Below the pieces are notes generated by a model. That model had not been told where the DNA came from, did not search any database, and worked only from the letters and a program-made list of their open reading frames with translations. 64,000 nt of DNA from Leucaena leucocephala. Taxonomy: Eukaryota > Streptophyta > Magnoliopsida > Fabales > Fabaceae. A program made the position numbers and the translations under genes. Every line of letters begins with the position of its first letter. Position 1 is the stretch's first letter. The stretch spans positions 24,240,962-24,304,961 of the forward strand of contig CM073522.1 of assembly GCA_037074615.1 (NCBI GenBank), written 5' to 3'. Of this stretch, positions 24,501-36,126 are shown in pieces.

Positions 24501-24540
24501 AACTTTCCTCTATTCTAAGCAATAGAACTAGAGGAAAGTT
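24501..24540 (+). other. Strong hairpin in Athila-like LTR
   Basis: AACTTTCCTCTA pairs with TAGAGGAAAGTT (12 bp). After a one-base bulge TTCTA pairs with TAGAA around the loop AGCAA. About 17 paired bases; possibly linked to RNA 3' end formation or packaging, but no function is shown. Confidence 0.7.
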
Positions 24541-24774
24541 CAGTCTTAATCTTCATCTTCTCTTTCTACATTCACCATGATTACTGCTGGTTTTACTGTT
24601 GCTGTTGAAGTCTTGACAGCAATGGAAGACTAGAGTTGCCGTGCTCTCTTAGATATGATGTTGAACCAGAATCCTTGATCTAAAATAGGGAGTTCATTGT
24701 GTCTTTAATTTAGATTTGATTGTATCTAGTTGATCTAGTTAATTCTATAATTACTAATGCAATTTGTAACATCC

Positions 24775-27700
24775 TTACTTTTGTACATCTTAGGGACCAT
24801 TCGGTAGCATTTAGAACCACTTTCATGACCTTTGAAGACCATTAGCTAAATCTGGAATTTTTACTCTTAGCGAGTTACTGTTCATATGGTATTCCAGATT
24901 CAGCGACGAACTTCAAAAAATCATAATTAATTCTAGAAATATCGGAATGAGGTGGTTCAAAATTATACTCAAAGCTAACATCTTGAAATATAATGGAAAA
25001 ATAAGTTTCTAACCAAATGCTTAGCCAATTGATACATTTTATTCGTCAAATTATACTGTTCATTTGGTCAAAAATTCTGAAAACAGATTCTATTTTTGGA
25101 AAATTCATTCTCTTTGTACAGAGATTGAAATAAGGCGTTCTTGATGTCAAAATGAAGCTTGACATGTTAATTAAATGTCTGTAAAATTTTATTCATTTAT
25201 CTCATCATTTACTATTTTCCATTACATCATGACCATCACTGTTCAGATTGGTCATATAGCAACATTACATATAACAATTCTTCACATAACATCATATAAC
25301 ATTTACATTAACCAATCCCTAACTCCTCTTCATGATTCTTCATCCTCTTTCATCAATCATAAACCTGTTAGGATTAGGATTACATGGATGGGGTGAGATT
25401 TCTGGGGAAATCTCAGTAGCAAACGGTACTAAACAATGCATGTATTAATGTAAATACTTATGCTTGCTTGTGAAAGTGTTAACATTTTGTAATGTGCATG
25501 TTTTAATGTATCATATGAAATACAATTGGCCAAGGTAATCATAGAAATAGAGCTTCAATTATCTACACATATGCACACAATTCAACAAAGCCATAGCACA
25601 ATCAAGCATAATATTCAATACATACAAGTTTAGGGTAAGTTTACTACCTTATTGCTCTACTTCCTTTCACTTTAACTTTGCTTCTTCCTTCTTACTTTTC
25701 CTTGATGTGTGGATGCCTCTTTTGAGTCCACAATCAAATCCTAACATCACATAATCATCCATTCATTAGAATCTAACTTCTCTTGAACATTAAACTTACT
25801 TTAACTAACATAACTTCCTTTATTCTTTACCAATTGACTTGGCCTTTGAATGAATTGATGTCTTGACCTTACCCTACACAATTTCATCTTTTGAATCCAT
25901 TTATGAGCTTAGAATCATGAAATTCCATCACCCATGCACTGTTCTGGACAGATTTAAAAAACATACATAATCCTTCCAAAAATTCTCATTTTTATTCCAA
26001 TGCTTCTCATACTTATTTTTCTACTTTATCCCACACAACTTTTCATTTTAAAACCATTGGTAGCATCAAAATCATGAAATTACAATCACTTTTCATACGA
26101 GTGAACAGTAACAAAGAAGAATTCCAAGAATTACAACTTCTAATTCCAATGCTTCCAAGGTTCAAAACCTATCCAATCCTACACAAAATCATCATATAAA
26201 TTCAATGGAAGCATTAGATCATTGAAATTCCATATCCATATAACATGAACAATGCAAACCGAAAGGTCTCAACCATGGCAAAGTCAAGAATATCAACTTG
26301 GTTCAACAACCAATCATCAAACTAGCTTGTTTAAGCTTCAATCACATAACTCTAACTTTAATTTATTCTTTCTCCTTTCATCTAAGGTTTTGGACAGCAT
26401 ATGCACCTTAGAGAAAGCTCAATTTTCTTCCATGAAAACCCTAAGTTCAAGCCCCCAAATTAAAGGAAAATAAGCTAGGATAGATTGCTTACCTTTAATC
26501 TCTAGCTTGCTTGAACTTTGGATCTTGGATTCTTCTTTATCTTGGCTTGAGTTTTCAATTGGACATAACTTCCCCAAGGGTTCTTGCTTCACAGTTTTGA
26601 GCAGAAATAGTGGGGGTATTTATAGAAAATCTCATGGAAAATTGATGGTCAAGATCACTTTGTGCACTATTTGATCTAATGGCTCACATTTATTCTTGGA
26701 TTAACTTTTCTTAAAAGCCAATTATGACATCATCCATGACATCATCAAGGGACAACTCATAGGACATGTGGCAAAATTTCCAAGGGAAGAAGCATCTGGA
26801 AAAATTCCAGTCCAATCAGGTACCGGCTCAGTCCGATTTCCAAAAAACTAGACTGTTTTCTGAATCTAATTTTTCTGAGATTCCATAATATACTTTCTGA
26901 CCTCAAATCTAGTATCCGGATTCTTCCTACCATTGACATTCTTGTATTGGGTCTAAGCTTAGTCACAGATCCCTTGACAAATTACCAAAATGCCCCTTGG
27001 TTCTTTATTTACTTTAATATCTCAAGGGCATTATTATCTTTTCACACCTCAGAGTATTCCCTGGCCTTGGTCAACTATTCTGGGAACTTCCCTTGACTGG
27101 ATAACCTTAGTCAAATGACCAAAATACCCTTCGTCTATCTCTGTCTCAATGACACAACACAGTGGCATACTCAGTGGCATTTTCGTAATTTTATATTTTT
27201 TTTGAGTCTATATTAGCCCTGGCCCACATACTTTTCTAAAAATATTATTGGACCTATAAGGAACCATTTTGGGCCTTCTACATTATCCATTACCTTCATG
27301 GGCTCAACTCCCGAGAAATTCCCCCAAAACGTATTTATCGGATATTTTAATCCACTATAAATTCCATAATAAATTCTATAGAAATTCTTTTTTAGTTCTA
27401 TCAGTTTTATAAATTCTCATATTAATTATAAGAATTTACTGCCAAATTTCATCTGATTCTGAAGTCCATAGAATACTATATTAATTTTTCTTTCTTCAAA
27501 AATTCATATCAATTTTTCGGGACCTTAAATCAAAATTTTGTGCTGCATCAAACTGATCAGAATAATTTTCTCTATTTACTTGAAAAATTTGGGATTGAAC
27601 TGATTCTGGGCATTTTTGGGCCTTTTCTAGCTCAACTTATCATAATTACCATTTTGCCCTGGAACTTTTGAAAATTACACTTTAGGCCCTCAACTTTTCA

Positions 27701-27894
27701 TAATTATACTTAATGGCCCAACGTTTATGTTTATTTTATATTTTGTACCATGGAACTTTTATACTTTTCAATTTAGTCCCTCTACTTTAAACCTTCATCT
27801 AATCATTCTTTTCTTCTCTATTCACATCACAATCCTTTCCAAACCTCTTTCCTATATCAGTATTATACCGATAGGAAAAAATTAGGATGTGACA
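24775..27894 (-). mobile_element. Gypsy solo LTR (3120 bp, TSD CAATT)
   Basis: Plus-strand reading opens TGTAACATCCTTACTTTTG and ends AGGATGTGACA; CAATT flanks both sides (24770-24774, 27895-27899). Minus orientation follows from the reversed TATA box (26612-26625). No internal coding sequence. It inserted in the Athila-like LTR. Similar LTRs: 34154-51519 and the truncated 28705-32451. Confidence 0.93.
26612..26625 (-). promoter_or_regulatory. TATA box of solo LTR 24775-27894
   Basis: CTATAAATACCCCC on the minus strand, the same box as in all Gypsy LTRs of this window. Confidence 0.7.
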
Positions 27895-27899
27895 CAATT

Positions 27900-28704
27900 A
27901 GAGTTCGTAGATGATTAATGATTAGGGAACCGAGTTGAATTTCCTATTTCTACATAATTGAGGATTTGATTGATTCTAATCCTTGAACTAGTTGGACATG
28001 GTTGTGGTTAATTATATTAGAGCAATTCTATAACAGAGTATAGTTGTATCTGTTTAATTCATCTTCTTCTATCTCTTGAGTTGAATGATTCTTATTTCTC
28101 TATTCAATGTCTACAAGTTATAGCTTGATTGAGATTTAGCTGGTGAGTTATTAACTAACATATTCTAATTCAACCTATTAACTCCTAATATTCTGTGGAT
28201 AATGAAGGTAAGGTAATCTCCAAGTGAACATACTTATCATTGATTCATATCATCAATATTAACACCTAAAATCATAAAAAATAGCATAGAATTTACATTC
28301 AGATTTAGTTCAAATATCTCATCACACAACTCATCTAATTAATTTGATTAATTTGTGGCTCATTAGATTAATTAGAACCTTAGCATCCATTTAGGCTCCT
28401 TGAGAATCGACCTAGGTTAGCCTACACTTTGCTATTGGTTAGCTTAGTTTTATTTGATAATTAAAATGACAATTATTGCCATACCTAAAGGAAACATTGT
28501 AATTTTGCAATTCTGAATCCATATTTTGATTCCTTGGGCAAAATTGTGTGGGATATAGCCAAGGCATAAATTAATTCAAATGACAAGGCAATTAACAACA
28601 AATAAAGAAAGTTAGTAGTTTATCGGTTTCAAAAAATGAAACTAAATTATTAAGTTAAGTTCAAAGATGAATTAGTATAGATTGTAATAAATATATTACT
28701 CTAC
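27900..28704 (+). other. Athila-like LTR remainder
   Basis: Resumes after the solo LTR. It holds a CTTGAGAATCGACCTAGG phrase (about 28400) of the kind found near the end of Athila LTRs, then AT-rich sequence that I cannot assign. No ORF. Confidence 0.45.
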
Positions 28705-28838
28705 CATGATTAGACTTTGACATTTGTGAAAGAGAAGACCAAAAGACCAAGAAAGAAAAGGTTAAAGGAGAGCTTTTCTAAAGTAGTAAACTTACTCAAC
28801 TTGTATGCTTTGCTTGCTTGGATGTTTTATGTGTTGGA

Positions 28839-31662
28839 TGTAACATCCCGATTTTTGGGCTAGGGGAACTGGGAAGTAGTCTGATATGGGCAGGCTGCTA
28901 AACCCGTAGTCCCAGGGTAGTAATTTGATATGGGCAGATTACTTACCTATATTTTGTAGGAATCCGAGGGATGAGCTAAGTCCTTCAGGGTTTAAAGATA
29001 AGTTAAGTCTTTAACCTACAGAATCGGGACAGTTCACCTAGGTTCAAAATGAGGAATGTGTCCCAATTTCAGGCCAGAGACTTAGAAAATAGCCTGAAAT
29101 AGATATATCCCTTTGAGCAGAAGTCCCCGAAACATACAGAGGGTTTTTAGGGACTAAACTACAAATAAGTAAAAGTCCAGGGACTGATATGTAAATAGTA
29201 AAAGTCCCTAGGGATGTGATGGCCATTTATGCAAAGAAAGGGATTAAATTGCAAAAGAAAGAAAATGAAGGGGCTTAAATGCAATTATGGAAAGATTAAA
29301 GCTAAGAAGGAAAAGTAGACAAAAATGTGGGGTCCTTAAGTGTAATTTTAGCCAAATAAAAAGGGACTTAATTGAAAAGAAGAAAAGTTCCTTGGCTAAA
29401 GTATAATTAAAGAAAGTCAGGCCGGAAGTGGTTTGGACTGTCCGAAAGCATTTCAGTCCCAGATTTCACCGGTAGAGCGAGCAAGTGACGCTCGGTAATC
29501 TGTCTTGATACAGGAATTTTTGAAGACTCCAGATAGCCATAAATGGACTGATCGTCCAAAAGTTATAAAAATTCATACCGGATATCCTAGATTTCAGATC
29601 TAGGTGAGGAAGTACAGGATGATGCATCCTTATGGGGCGGATGTCAGGAAATTGATAGAATACCGATAGGAGGCCTGTAGAAAAAGTTATTCACAAATCA
29701 GAAAATCCAGACGGGAGTGCGAGGCCTCCGGGGATCCGATAGATTTATCGATATTTGAAAAGGGACTGAATGAGTTCGGATGACCTCAGTCAGATGACTA
29801 ATATGACTCACAGGGATGCCTGAACACCGAAGGCCAGTGTATCGGATAGAAGGAGCCGGTGTCTGGATATGTGTATAAACGGTGAATAATAGTTAAAATA
29901 TTCAAGGAACATGGCCAGGGGAAGATTCCTCGTAATGATTGCCATGAAGGTAATGGACCCTGAAAGGCCCAATAATGGCGCCAACAAAGGCCCAATAAGA
30001 CACTTGGACTGATAGGTGGGCCAGTATCCGGCAGAACCTCGGAAAAGTGCGAAATTACGAAAATGCCCCTGTGTTGTACTAAAGGGGTAGTAGATGTATG
30101 AGGGTATTTTGGTCATTCTGGATAGGCCCAGGTGCCAAGGCACATACAGAAAAAGTTACTCAGAGTCAGTATATGCCCTGATAGAGTACAGAAGGGTGTA
30201 AAATGATGATTTTACCCTTAGGGTTAAGTTAGTGCAAGAAAGGGCACCCAAAGGTATTTTGGTAATTTGCCAAGTGATGTTTCTTGGGAATCGTGCCATC
30301 AGAGTGCTTGAGCTTGATCAGGATCCAAGATAAGATTCCCAGAGCCCAAAAACGTAGGCCCAGTGACATGTGGGAAAAAGTGGCATTAAAATAGTATTTT
30401 AATGCTGTTTCAATGAAGTAAAGTTACTCGGTCAGCACGATAACCGAGGAGGTGATCAGATAAAGTCCGGGACTTATCTGGATAGCATTGGAAGGCATGA
30501 AAGGTCCCTTCCAGATGCCACATGGCGTTATCTTAGAGGCAGAAGAAAAAGTTAAGGACACGTGGCATAATCTTAGCCGGTGAGTCCAGTTTGTGGGAAA
30601 TCGGACGGGACCGGTACTGGATTGGACTGGAACTGCTGAGTCAACTGATGAGGTGTCCAAGAAGGCTTCAATTTCGTCATGTGAGAAATGTGCATGATGA
30701 GGTGTCCCATGAGGTGGCATGGAGATGATGTCATGCATGATGTAGTAAAAGGAATAAAAGAAAATAGGAAATTCCGGAAAAATAGGACCACAGGATCAGA
30801 TGGCTTCAAAATTACGGAAATGCCATTGACCAAAACTATAAATACCCCCCTTGCCTTCATTATGCACGGTTTTGGCAAGAGAAAGAGAGAGAAAGAAGAG
30901 AGAGAAGGAGAAAGAAAGAAGAAAGGAAGTGCTGGTGAAGTTGGAAGCAGTAGAGAAGTTATGAAGTTCTGCTTTTGAGGTAGTAACTAATCCTAGCTTT
31001 TATGTAATGTCTTTGTGATTTGTTTGGTTGGATTGTTGTCTTATATGTTATGCTTGAAGCTCTATTACAATACTATGATCATATGTTATTGAATATGGAA
31101 GCACGCAGCATACTTATCTGTACACAATCATAAGCAAGCACTGTCACTCTGCATTACATATATTGTTATGATTATTACTACTGAGATTCCCCCGAATCTC
31201 ATTCCCCATATCTAACCCATTACAGGAAGATTATATTGAAGTAAATTCTAAGAATCTTGAGAGACGCCGTTATGTTGCCGAATTTAAGACTGAACATCAG
31301 AATATGATAAATACTGTGTACGTAGGTGCTGTCTAAGGAGGCTGGAAGTGAGTGGACCTAGCCGGTTCATCCAGTCTTTCCTGGGTACTTACGTAGAATG
31401 GTAGTTGACCTCAGTTTGACCTAGTAAACGAAGGAGTTTGGCCACGAAATTTGGTGAGCCAGTGGTACACATCTGGGGCATTCCATGGATAGGTAATAAG
31501 CCTTGTTTGTATGTGTAGAATGAGATTAATCAGCTCTCAAATTAAAGGTTCAGAATAAGGAACTTAAGAGTGAAATTTTGAATTTCTGGGCTTGAGTTAA
31601 GGTATAATCGAACTATCTAGCTTCCGCAAGTGTACTCTGGGGGTCTAAGGGAGGATGTTTCA
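28839..31662 (+). mobile_element. Gypsy solo LTR (2824 bp, TSD TTGGA)
   Basis: Opens TGTAACATCCCGATTTTTGG and ends GGGAGGATGTTTCA, flanked by TTGGA at 28834-28838 and 31663-31667. It lacks some U3 sequence of the sister LTR at 9792 and a block after the hairpin module. It shows the uninterrupted form of the site where Copia copy B landed (30541-30560). Confidence 0.95.
30836..30929 (+). promoter_or_regulatory. TATA and purine tract of solo LTR 28839-31662
   Basis: CTATAAATACCCCCC at 30836-30850, then an almost pure GA tract from about 30876 to 30929. Confidence 0.75.
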
Positions 31663-32455
31663 TTGGATGTTTACTTTGATTATGTGAAGCATGTATGATT
31701 AAATGATGCTTTATTTCTATTTATTTTATGGTCATATGTTATAATTTAAGGAACATGAAATCATGAAAGATATCATTATGCAAGCATGATCATTAAGCAC
31801 ACCACACACATATTAACATCAAGTATTGAATTGCATACACTATTTGGTTTCCGTTTTCTACTAAGATTTCCCCCAAAATCTCACCCCTTGAAGCAAGTAA
31901 GGAGAATGAAGAATTTATGATGCATAGATACTTTGTTGTATGTGAGACTTTATGAAAATATGTAATGTATAAGTACTTATTTTAGTTCTGATTAATAGCT
32001 AACCTTTGAATAAATGTATGAGACTTTAAAGTATGATAATAGATATGTTGAAATTCATTTTGGTACCAAGAATGCCTTATTCCAATATTTGTACAAAGAG
32101 AACAAATTTTTCAAAGTTAGGGAACCAAATCTGAAAACTGTGAAACTGACCAAATGAAAAGTAATTTTCCATGCCAATACTGTATTAATTGGTCTTGAGT
32201 TTGGTCAGATTCATATTTTTCCTTTAAATAGGATTATGTTAGATTCGTATAGCAACTTGAACCACTTCATTTCTATTTTTCTAGAATTAGTTATGAATTT
32301 TTGAAGTTGAATCACTTGTCTGGAGTTTTACCAAATGAACAGTAACTCGTGGTAAAAAAATCCAGATTTTGCAATTTGACTTCATTGATCATTAAGTGGA
32401 TCCAGATTCTACTATTTGGTCCCTAAGACGTAAGAAAGTAAGGTGTTACATCAAC

Positions 32456-32670
32456 TAACTCTCAAACTTGGTTTTTCATCATTGAGTCCATCTCCTTTTC
32501 CATTGCTTTCTTCCACTCCTCCTTGGTAGGACCTGCCAAGGGTTCATGAACAGAACTGGGTTCATCATCCCCTTTGGAGTAAATAATAGTTGTTCACCTT
32601 CTATTCAAAAGCGTCTCTTTGGAACACTTTCCTTGTTACTCCTTTTGATTGGAGTTACATGCTTATCTTT
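32456..32670 (-). pseudogene. Copia pol scrap (linker into RT N-terminus)
   Basis: One minus frame reads ...HEPLAGPTKEEWKKAMEKEM then DSMMKNQV followed by TGA, the usual start of Copia RT (EW..AM..EM.S). A second TGA lies upstream near 32607. No other Copia domain adjoins, so this is an isolated fragment. Confidence 0.7.
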
Positions 32671-33159
32671 TTCTATTTATCTCAATCTTTGTGTTGATCA
32701 TTCTTGATTCCTACTCAGATTGACAAACCTAGAGGATTATCTTATCTCAAGCCCTCATTCTAATCTAGACTTTAATCAGTGAAGATTAACTAGAACTAAT
32801 TATATCATCCATCTCTAACATGTAAATACAAATATATTAGGTCTAGGGTAGCTCAACAGTGCACATGCTGGCATTACTGTTTAAACATACATAGCGTACT
32901 ACCACCCTTAAGCCAATGGGAATAGGAACACATTTATTATATGGCAGAATGCTAATAGGAAGATATCCAATTGCCTTTTACAGTGATCGTTATAAACAAA
33001 TTACCAGCACCTAAGTCATATATTGCATCTACTTAGTGATAATTAATACATACCATCTCCTGGATTATCTCAGGCGACTTTCTTAAGTTTTCTCTGATCA
33101 GGGCAAAAGTTCTTTCATTTGTCTGGGATCTCTTATCCGTCATGCATATATTTCCTATC
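32671..33159. other. Unassigned AT-rich sequence
   Basis: No ORF, repeat or element end recognised between the Copia scrap and the Gypsy gag remnant. Confidence 0.4.
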
Positions 33160-33660
33160 TAAATGTCCTCGCTTGCCACATCTGTAGCAACTTCCTCGAT
33201 CTGTTAAACAAATCTTATCTCCTTGGTCTCTACCACATATCTCGTATCCCTTAAGTACTAATTGCATGTTTAAACTTCTTAATTCTTTACCTCTTCTCAA
33301 CCTCTAACCTTTACATTTTTCTGGGCATTGTAAACTTCTTTTTGAAATATTGCATGCCCTTACCGCTCCATTAAACTTTTGTAACAAGTTGGGAAGAATC
33401 CTTTCTTAAAACACGAAACTCAGTTCGTAAGTCACCTGCTCAGTTGTACATCTTTAATCATTCATGTAGATGAACTTGCCTAAGTATCCATCAAAGAGTC
33501 TTTTTTCTCACCCTGTCTTATCACTTAAACTTAGCCTCACGTTAATCTCTATTTGACTGAGGTAAATACTTTTCGTAAAACTGTTTAAGTTATACTTCCC
33601 AGTTGAGGGGGTTGTTTTTTTCCTATAGGGTAACTTATGCGTCTTTTACTATTTCTTAAC
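33160..33660 (-). pseudogene. Gypsy gag remnant
   Basis: Minus translations show KQFYEKYLPQSNRD (33545-33590), matching the intact gag at 41853-43577 (EQFYEKYFPQSVRD), and a zinc-knuckle start CYRCGKRGH (about 33165-33190) whose last Cys is lost. Many stops. It is the most decayed Gypsy coding piece here. 33661-34153 beyond it holds nothing I can identify. Confidence 0.7.
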
Positions 33661-34963
33661 ATTTTCCTAATTCGTAAATGACTAACTACGCCTTCCATTA
33701 ATAGGGATATTTCAACATTTTGGAGATCTTTGAATGTTCCTTCAACCGTAAGTAGTTTGTTCTTGCATAACCGGATATTATTTTATATTGGGTCCACTAA
33801 GTCATTAGTTCCTCTGTGATAGAATTATTCCATTTCGGAAAAATAAACTCTCTGTCTATTCATCTTTACGTCTTTTCCCTTAGACCGTATGCTAGGCAGG
33901 TCTCTAGATAAGCCTTAGTCTAGCCTCTACTGCATTCGTTTGGAAAAAGACTATCCTAATAAAGTATTTCATGATATAGATCTACTCTAGATTATTACAC
34001 AGATGATCTATTTCTGAACATTCCTTAAAATGATTGTTTATATGTTAGTGTATCACACTAGCTAGCTTAGGCGCATCTTGCACTAATCCTCTAGCTGATA
34101 AACTTTAGTAAGGTTGGCGCCTTCATTTTTATTGTCTCTGTAGAATCTGGTTGTGTAACACCTTACTTTTATACATCTTAGAGACCATTTGGTAGCATTT
34201 AGAACCACTTACAAGTCTATTGAAGTTCAATATCAAAATCAGAAAATTTCAAGTTTACGGTTACTGTTTATTTGGTAATTCCATATTCAGCGACTAACTT
34301 TGAAAAATCATAACTAATTCTACAAAAATCAAAATAAAGTGGTTCAAAAGGCTAATTGAAGATAACATCTTGATATTTAAGTGAAAAATACTTACTTGGA
34401 CCAATTGACCAGTCAACTATGACATTAAAGTTTACTGTTCATTTGGTCTAAATTTCTGGAAACAGTTTCTGGTCCCTAACTTTGGAAAATTTGTTCTCTT
34501 TGCACAAACATCGAAATAAGGCGTACTTGGTGTCAAAATGAAGCTTGACATGTTAAATAACTACTTCTAAAACAGTTTTCGTAATACTTGTTTCTCTACT
34601 TTATCCCACACAACTTTTGAAACATCCTTCTTTATATCTCTCAGAGTACTCTTGCTATAGCACTCTCAACTGGATTATATCTCTCTTGCCGAAAATCCTG
34701 GCAGAAAATAACTGTACTGATTCGGTAATTCCCCATGAGAACTACCATTCTACGTAAGTACCCAGGAAAGACTGGATGAACCGACTAGGTCCACTCACTT
34801 CCAGCCTCCTTAGACAGCACCTACGTACACAGTATTTTCTATATTCTGCCAGTACAACAGCATTTTCTAGTAAATATCCTTAAATCTCGACCTTAAAACT
34901 TGACCTTAACCTTAACCTTACATATACTCAATTGGAATTATTTAGATTATTGGAATACCTCTT

Positions 34964-35164
34964 TTTTCTTTTTTCTTTTTTTTTTGTTGCCTACCCGGTT
35001 CACCGGAGCTTTGCCCCGACTACATCCGGATCAGACCCGCATCGCGCACCTGGCTATGGTGGGTGAGTCTCCCAACGGGTATTTTCTGCGTACGCCAAGG
35101 CTCGAACTTGAGACCTCGCTTAAGCTATACCGAGCAGCTTACCACTGGGACCAACCCCCGTTGC
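34964..35164 (-). mobile_element. tRNA-derived SINE with 17-bp TSD
   Basis: About 201 bp. On the minus strand it begins AACGGGGGTTGG, has an A box TGGTCCCAGTGG (35142-35153) and a B box GTTCGAGCC (35099-35107), and ends in an A-rich tail (plus-strand T run 34964-34988). The TSDs are TTATTGGAATACCTCTT (34947-34963) and TTATTGGAATGCCTCTT (35165-35181), one mismatch. Pol III promoter boxes, A tail and a long TSD identify a SINE mobilised by a LINE. The 112-codon frame across it is not a gene. Confidence 0.9.
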
Positions 35165-36126
35165 TTATTGGAATGCCTCTTAACCTCAAAAATATGAATT
35201 TCCAAGAGTTGGGCTTACTGTCACTGTTCACTGGGTAATTCTAGATTACGGCCTGAACTTTGGAAATTCATAATTAAATCTAGAAAAATCGTTTTGAGGT
35301 GATTCCAATTTCTAATGAAATATATTTCATTCAAATTTGATATAAAAATATGAAAATGAGGTTTTCTTGTCCATATCAAATAAGTTTATTCATTGAAAAT
35401 TACTGTTTATTTGGTAAGTCTGGAAGTTCCAGTTTATTTACCCCATTTTCAAAAATTGATTTCTCCTTGTATACTTATCCAATTGAGTCGAATTACCTAT
35501 GGATTTAAATCTAAGAACGTGTACTTTAAGCTCACTAAATATCGCAGAAAAGATCACTCCTTTACTATATGAAAATCTCGTAGGAACCTCACTGTATTGC
35601 AGGACTAGTTTTATCTTGATCCAGAGTTTAAGTCCAACTTTGAAAAATTATATCAATTTGAAAACTTAACCAAATTTCGCGTTCTTGGTGTCTAATTAAA
35701 GCTCTGGATCTTAGATATGTTCATGCCAAATTTTATGTGAAACTAAATAGAATAATTTACTCAAACTATCGCTGGAATTGATCTGCCTCAGCTCGAATCC
35801 AGTGAGTAAATTCATTATACATACCAATATATCATCATCTAAGTTAAAGGCATGCTTTTCAAGTCATACACCATTCATACATCCACAATTACCTCCTTCC
35901 TTGTGATGTTCCAGCACCTAGATCATGGTTATGGGAGGGGAGATTCTAAAGAATCTCAGTAGCAAACAATACCAAACAATGCATGTATTAATGTAAAGAC
36001 TTGTGCTTACTTGTGAAAGTGTTATTATAGTGTGATGAGCATGCTTCCATGTATCATATGAAAGACAATTGACCAAAGTAATCATAAAATAATAGAGCTT
36101 CAATCATCTACCATATACACACAATT

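Larger units (their letters stand above)
21899..24774 (+). other. Athila-like element 3' region (non-coding)
   Basis: Continues the element broken at 9791. It has no ORF over about 60 codons but shows Athila/Tat-like 3' marks: CACATTGAGGACAATGTAG at about 22110 and PPT-like AAGTATGGGGGAGAG (22137) and AAGTGTGGGGGAATAG (23796). Its own 3' LTR probably begins near 23810 and goes on past the solo LTR to about 28500. A 10-bp inverted repeat, GAGCTGTTAT (21977-21986) with ATAACAGCTC (22031-22040), encloses GGGGGAGGAG. Confidence 0.6.
28705..32451 (+). repeat. 5'-truncated Gypsy LTR hosting a solo LTR
   Basis: 28705-28838 and 31668-32451 match, on the opposite strand, the LTRs at 24775 and 60532 (the ACTTTGACATTTGTG and AGTAGTAAACTTAC phrases). 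It ends AGTAAGGTGTTACA at 32451. No TG start or TSD was found on the left, so the 5' part is lost; the left boundary is approximate. Confidence 0.65.

Noticed and set aside
34895..34922. Telomere-like CCTTAA repeats
   Set aside because: Only three imperfect units, not the plant CCCTAAA repeat.
34900..35238. 112-codon ORF
   Set aside because: It reads across the SINE in antisense and across its TSD; a chance frame.
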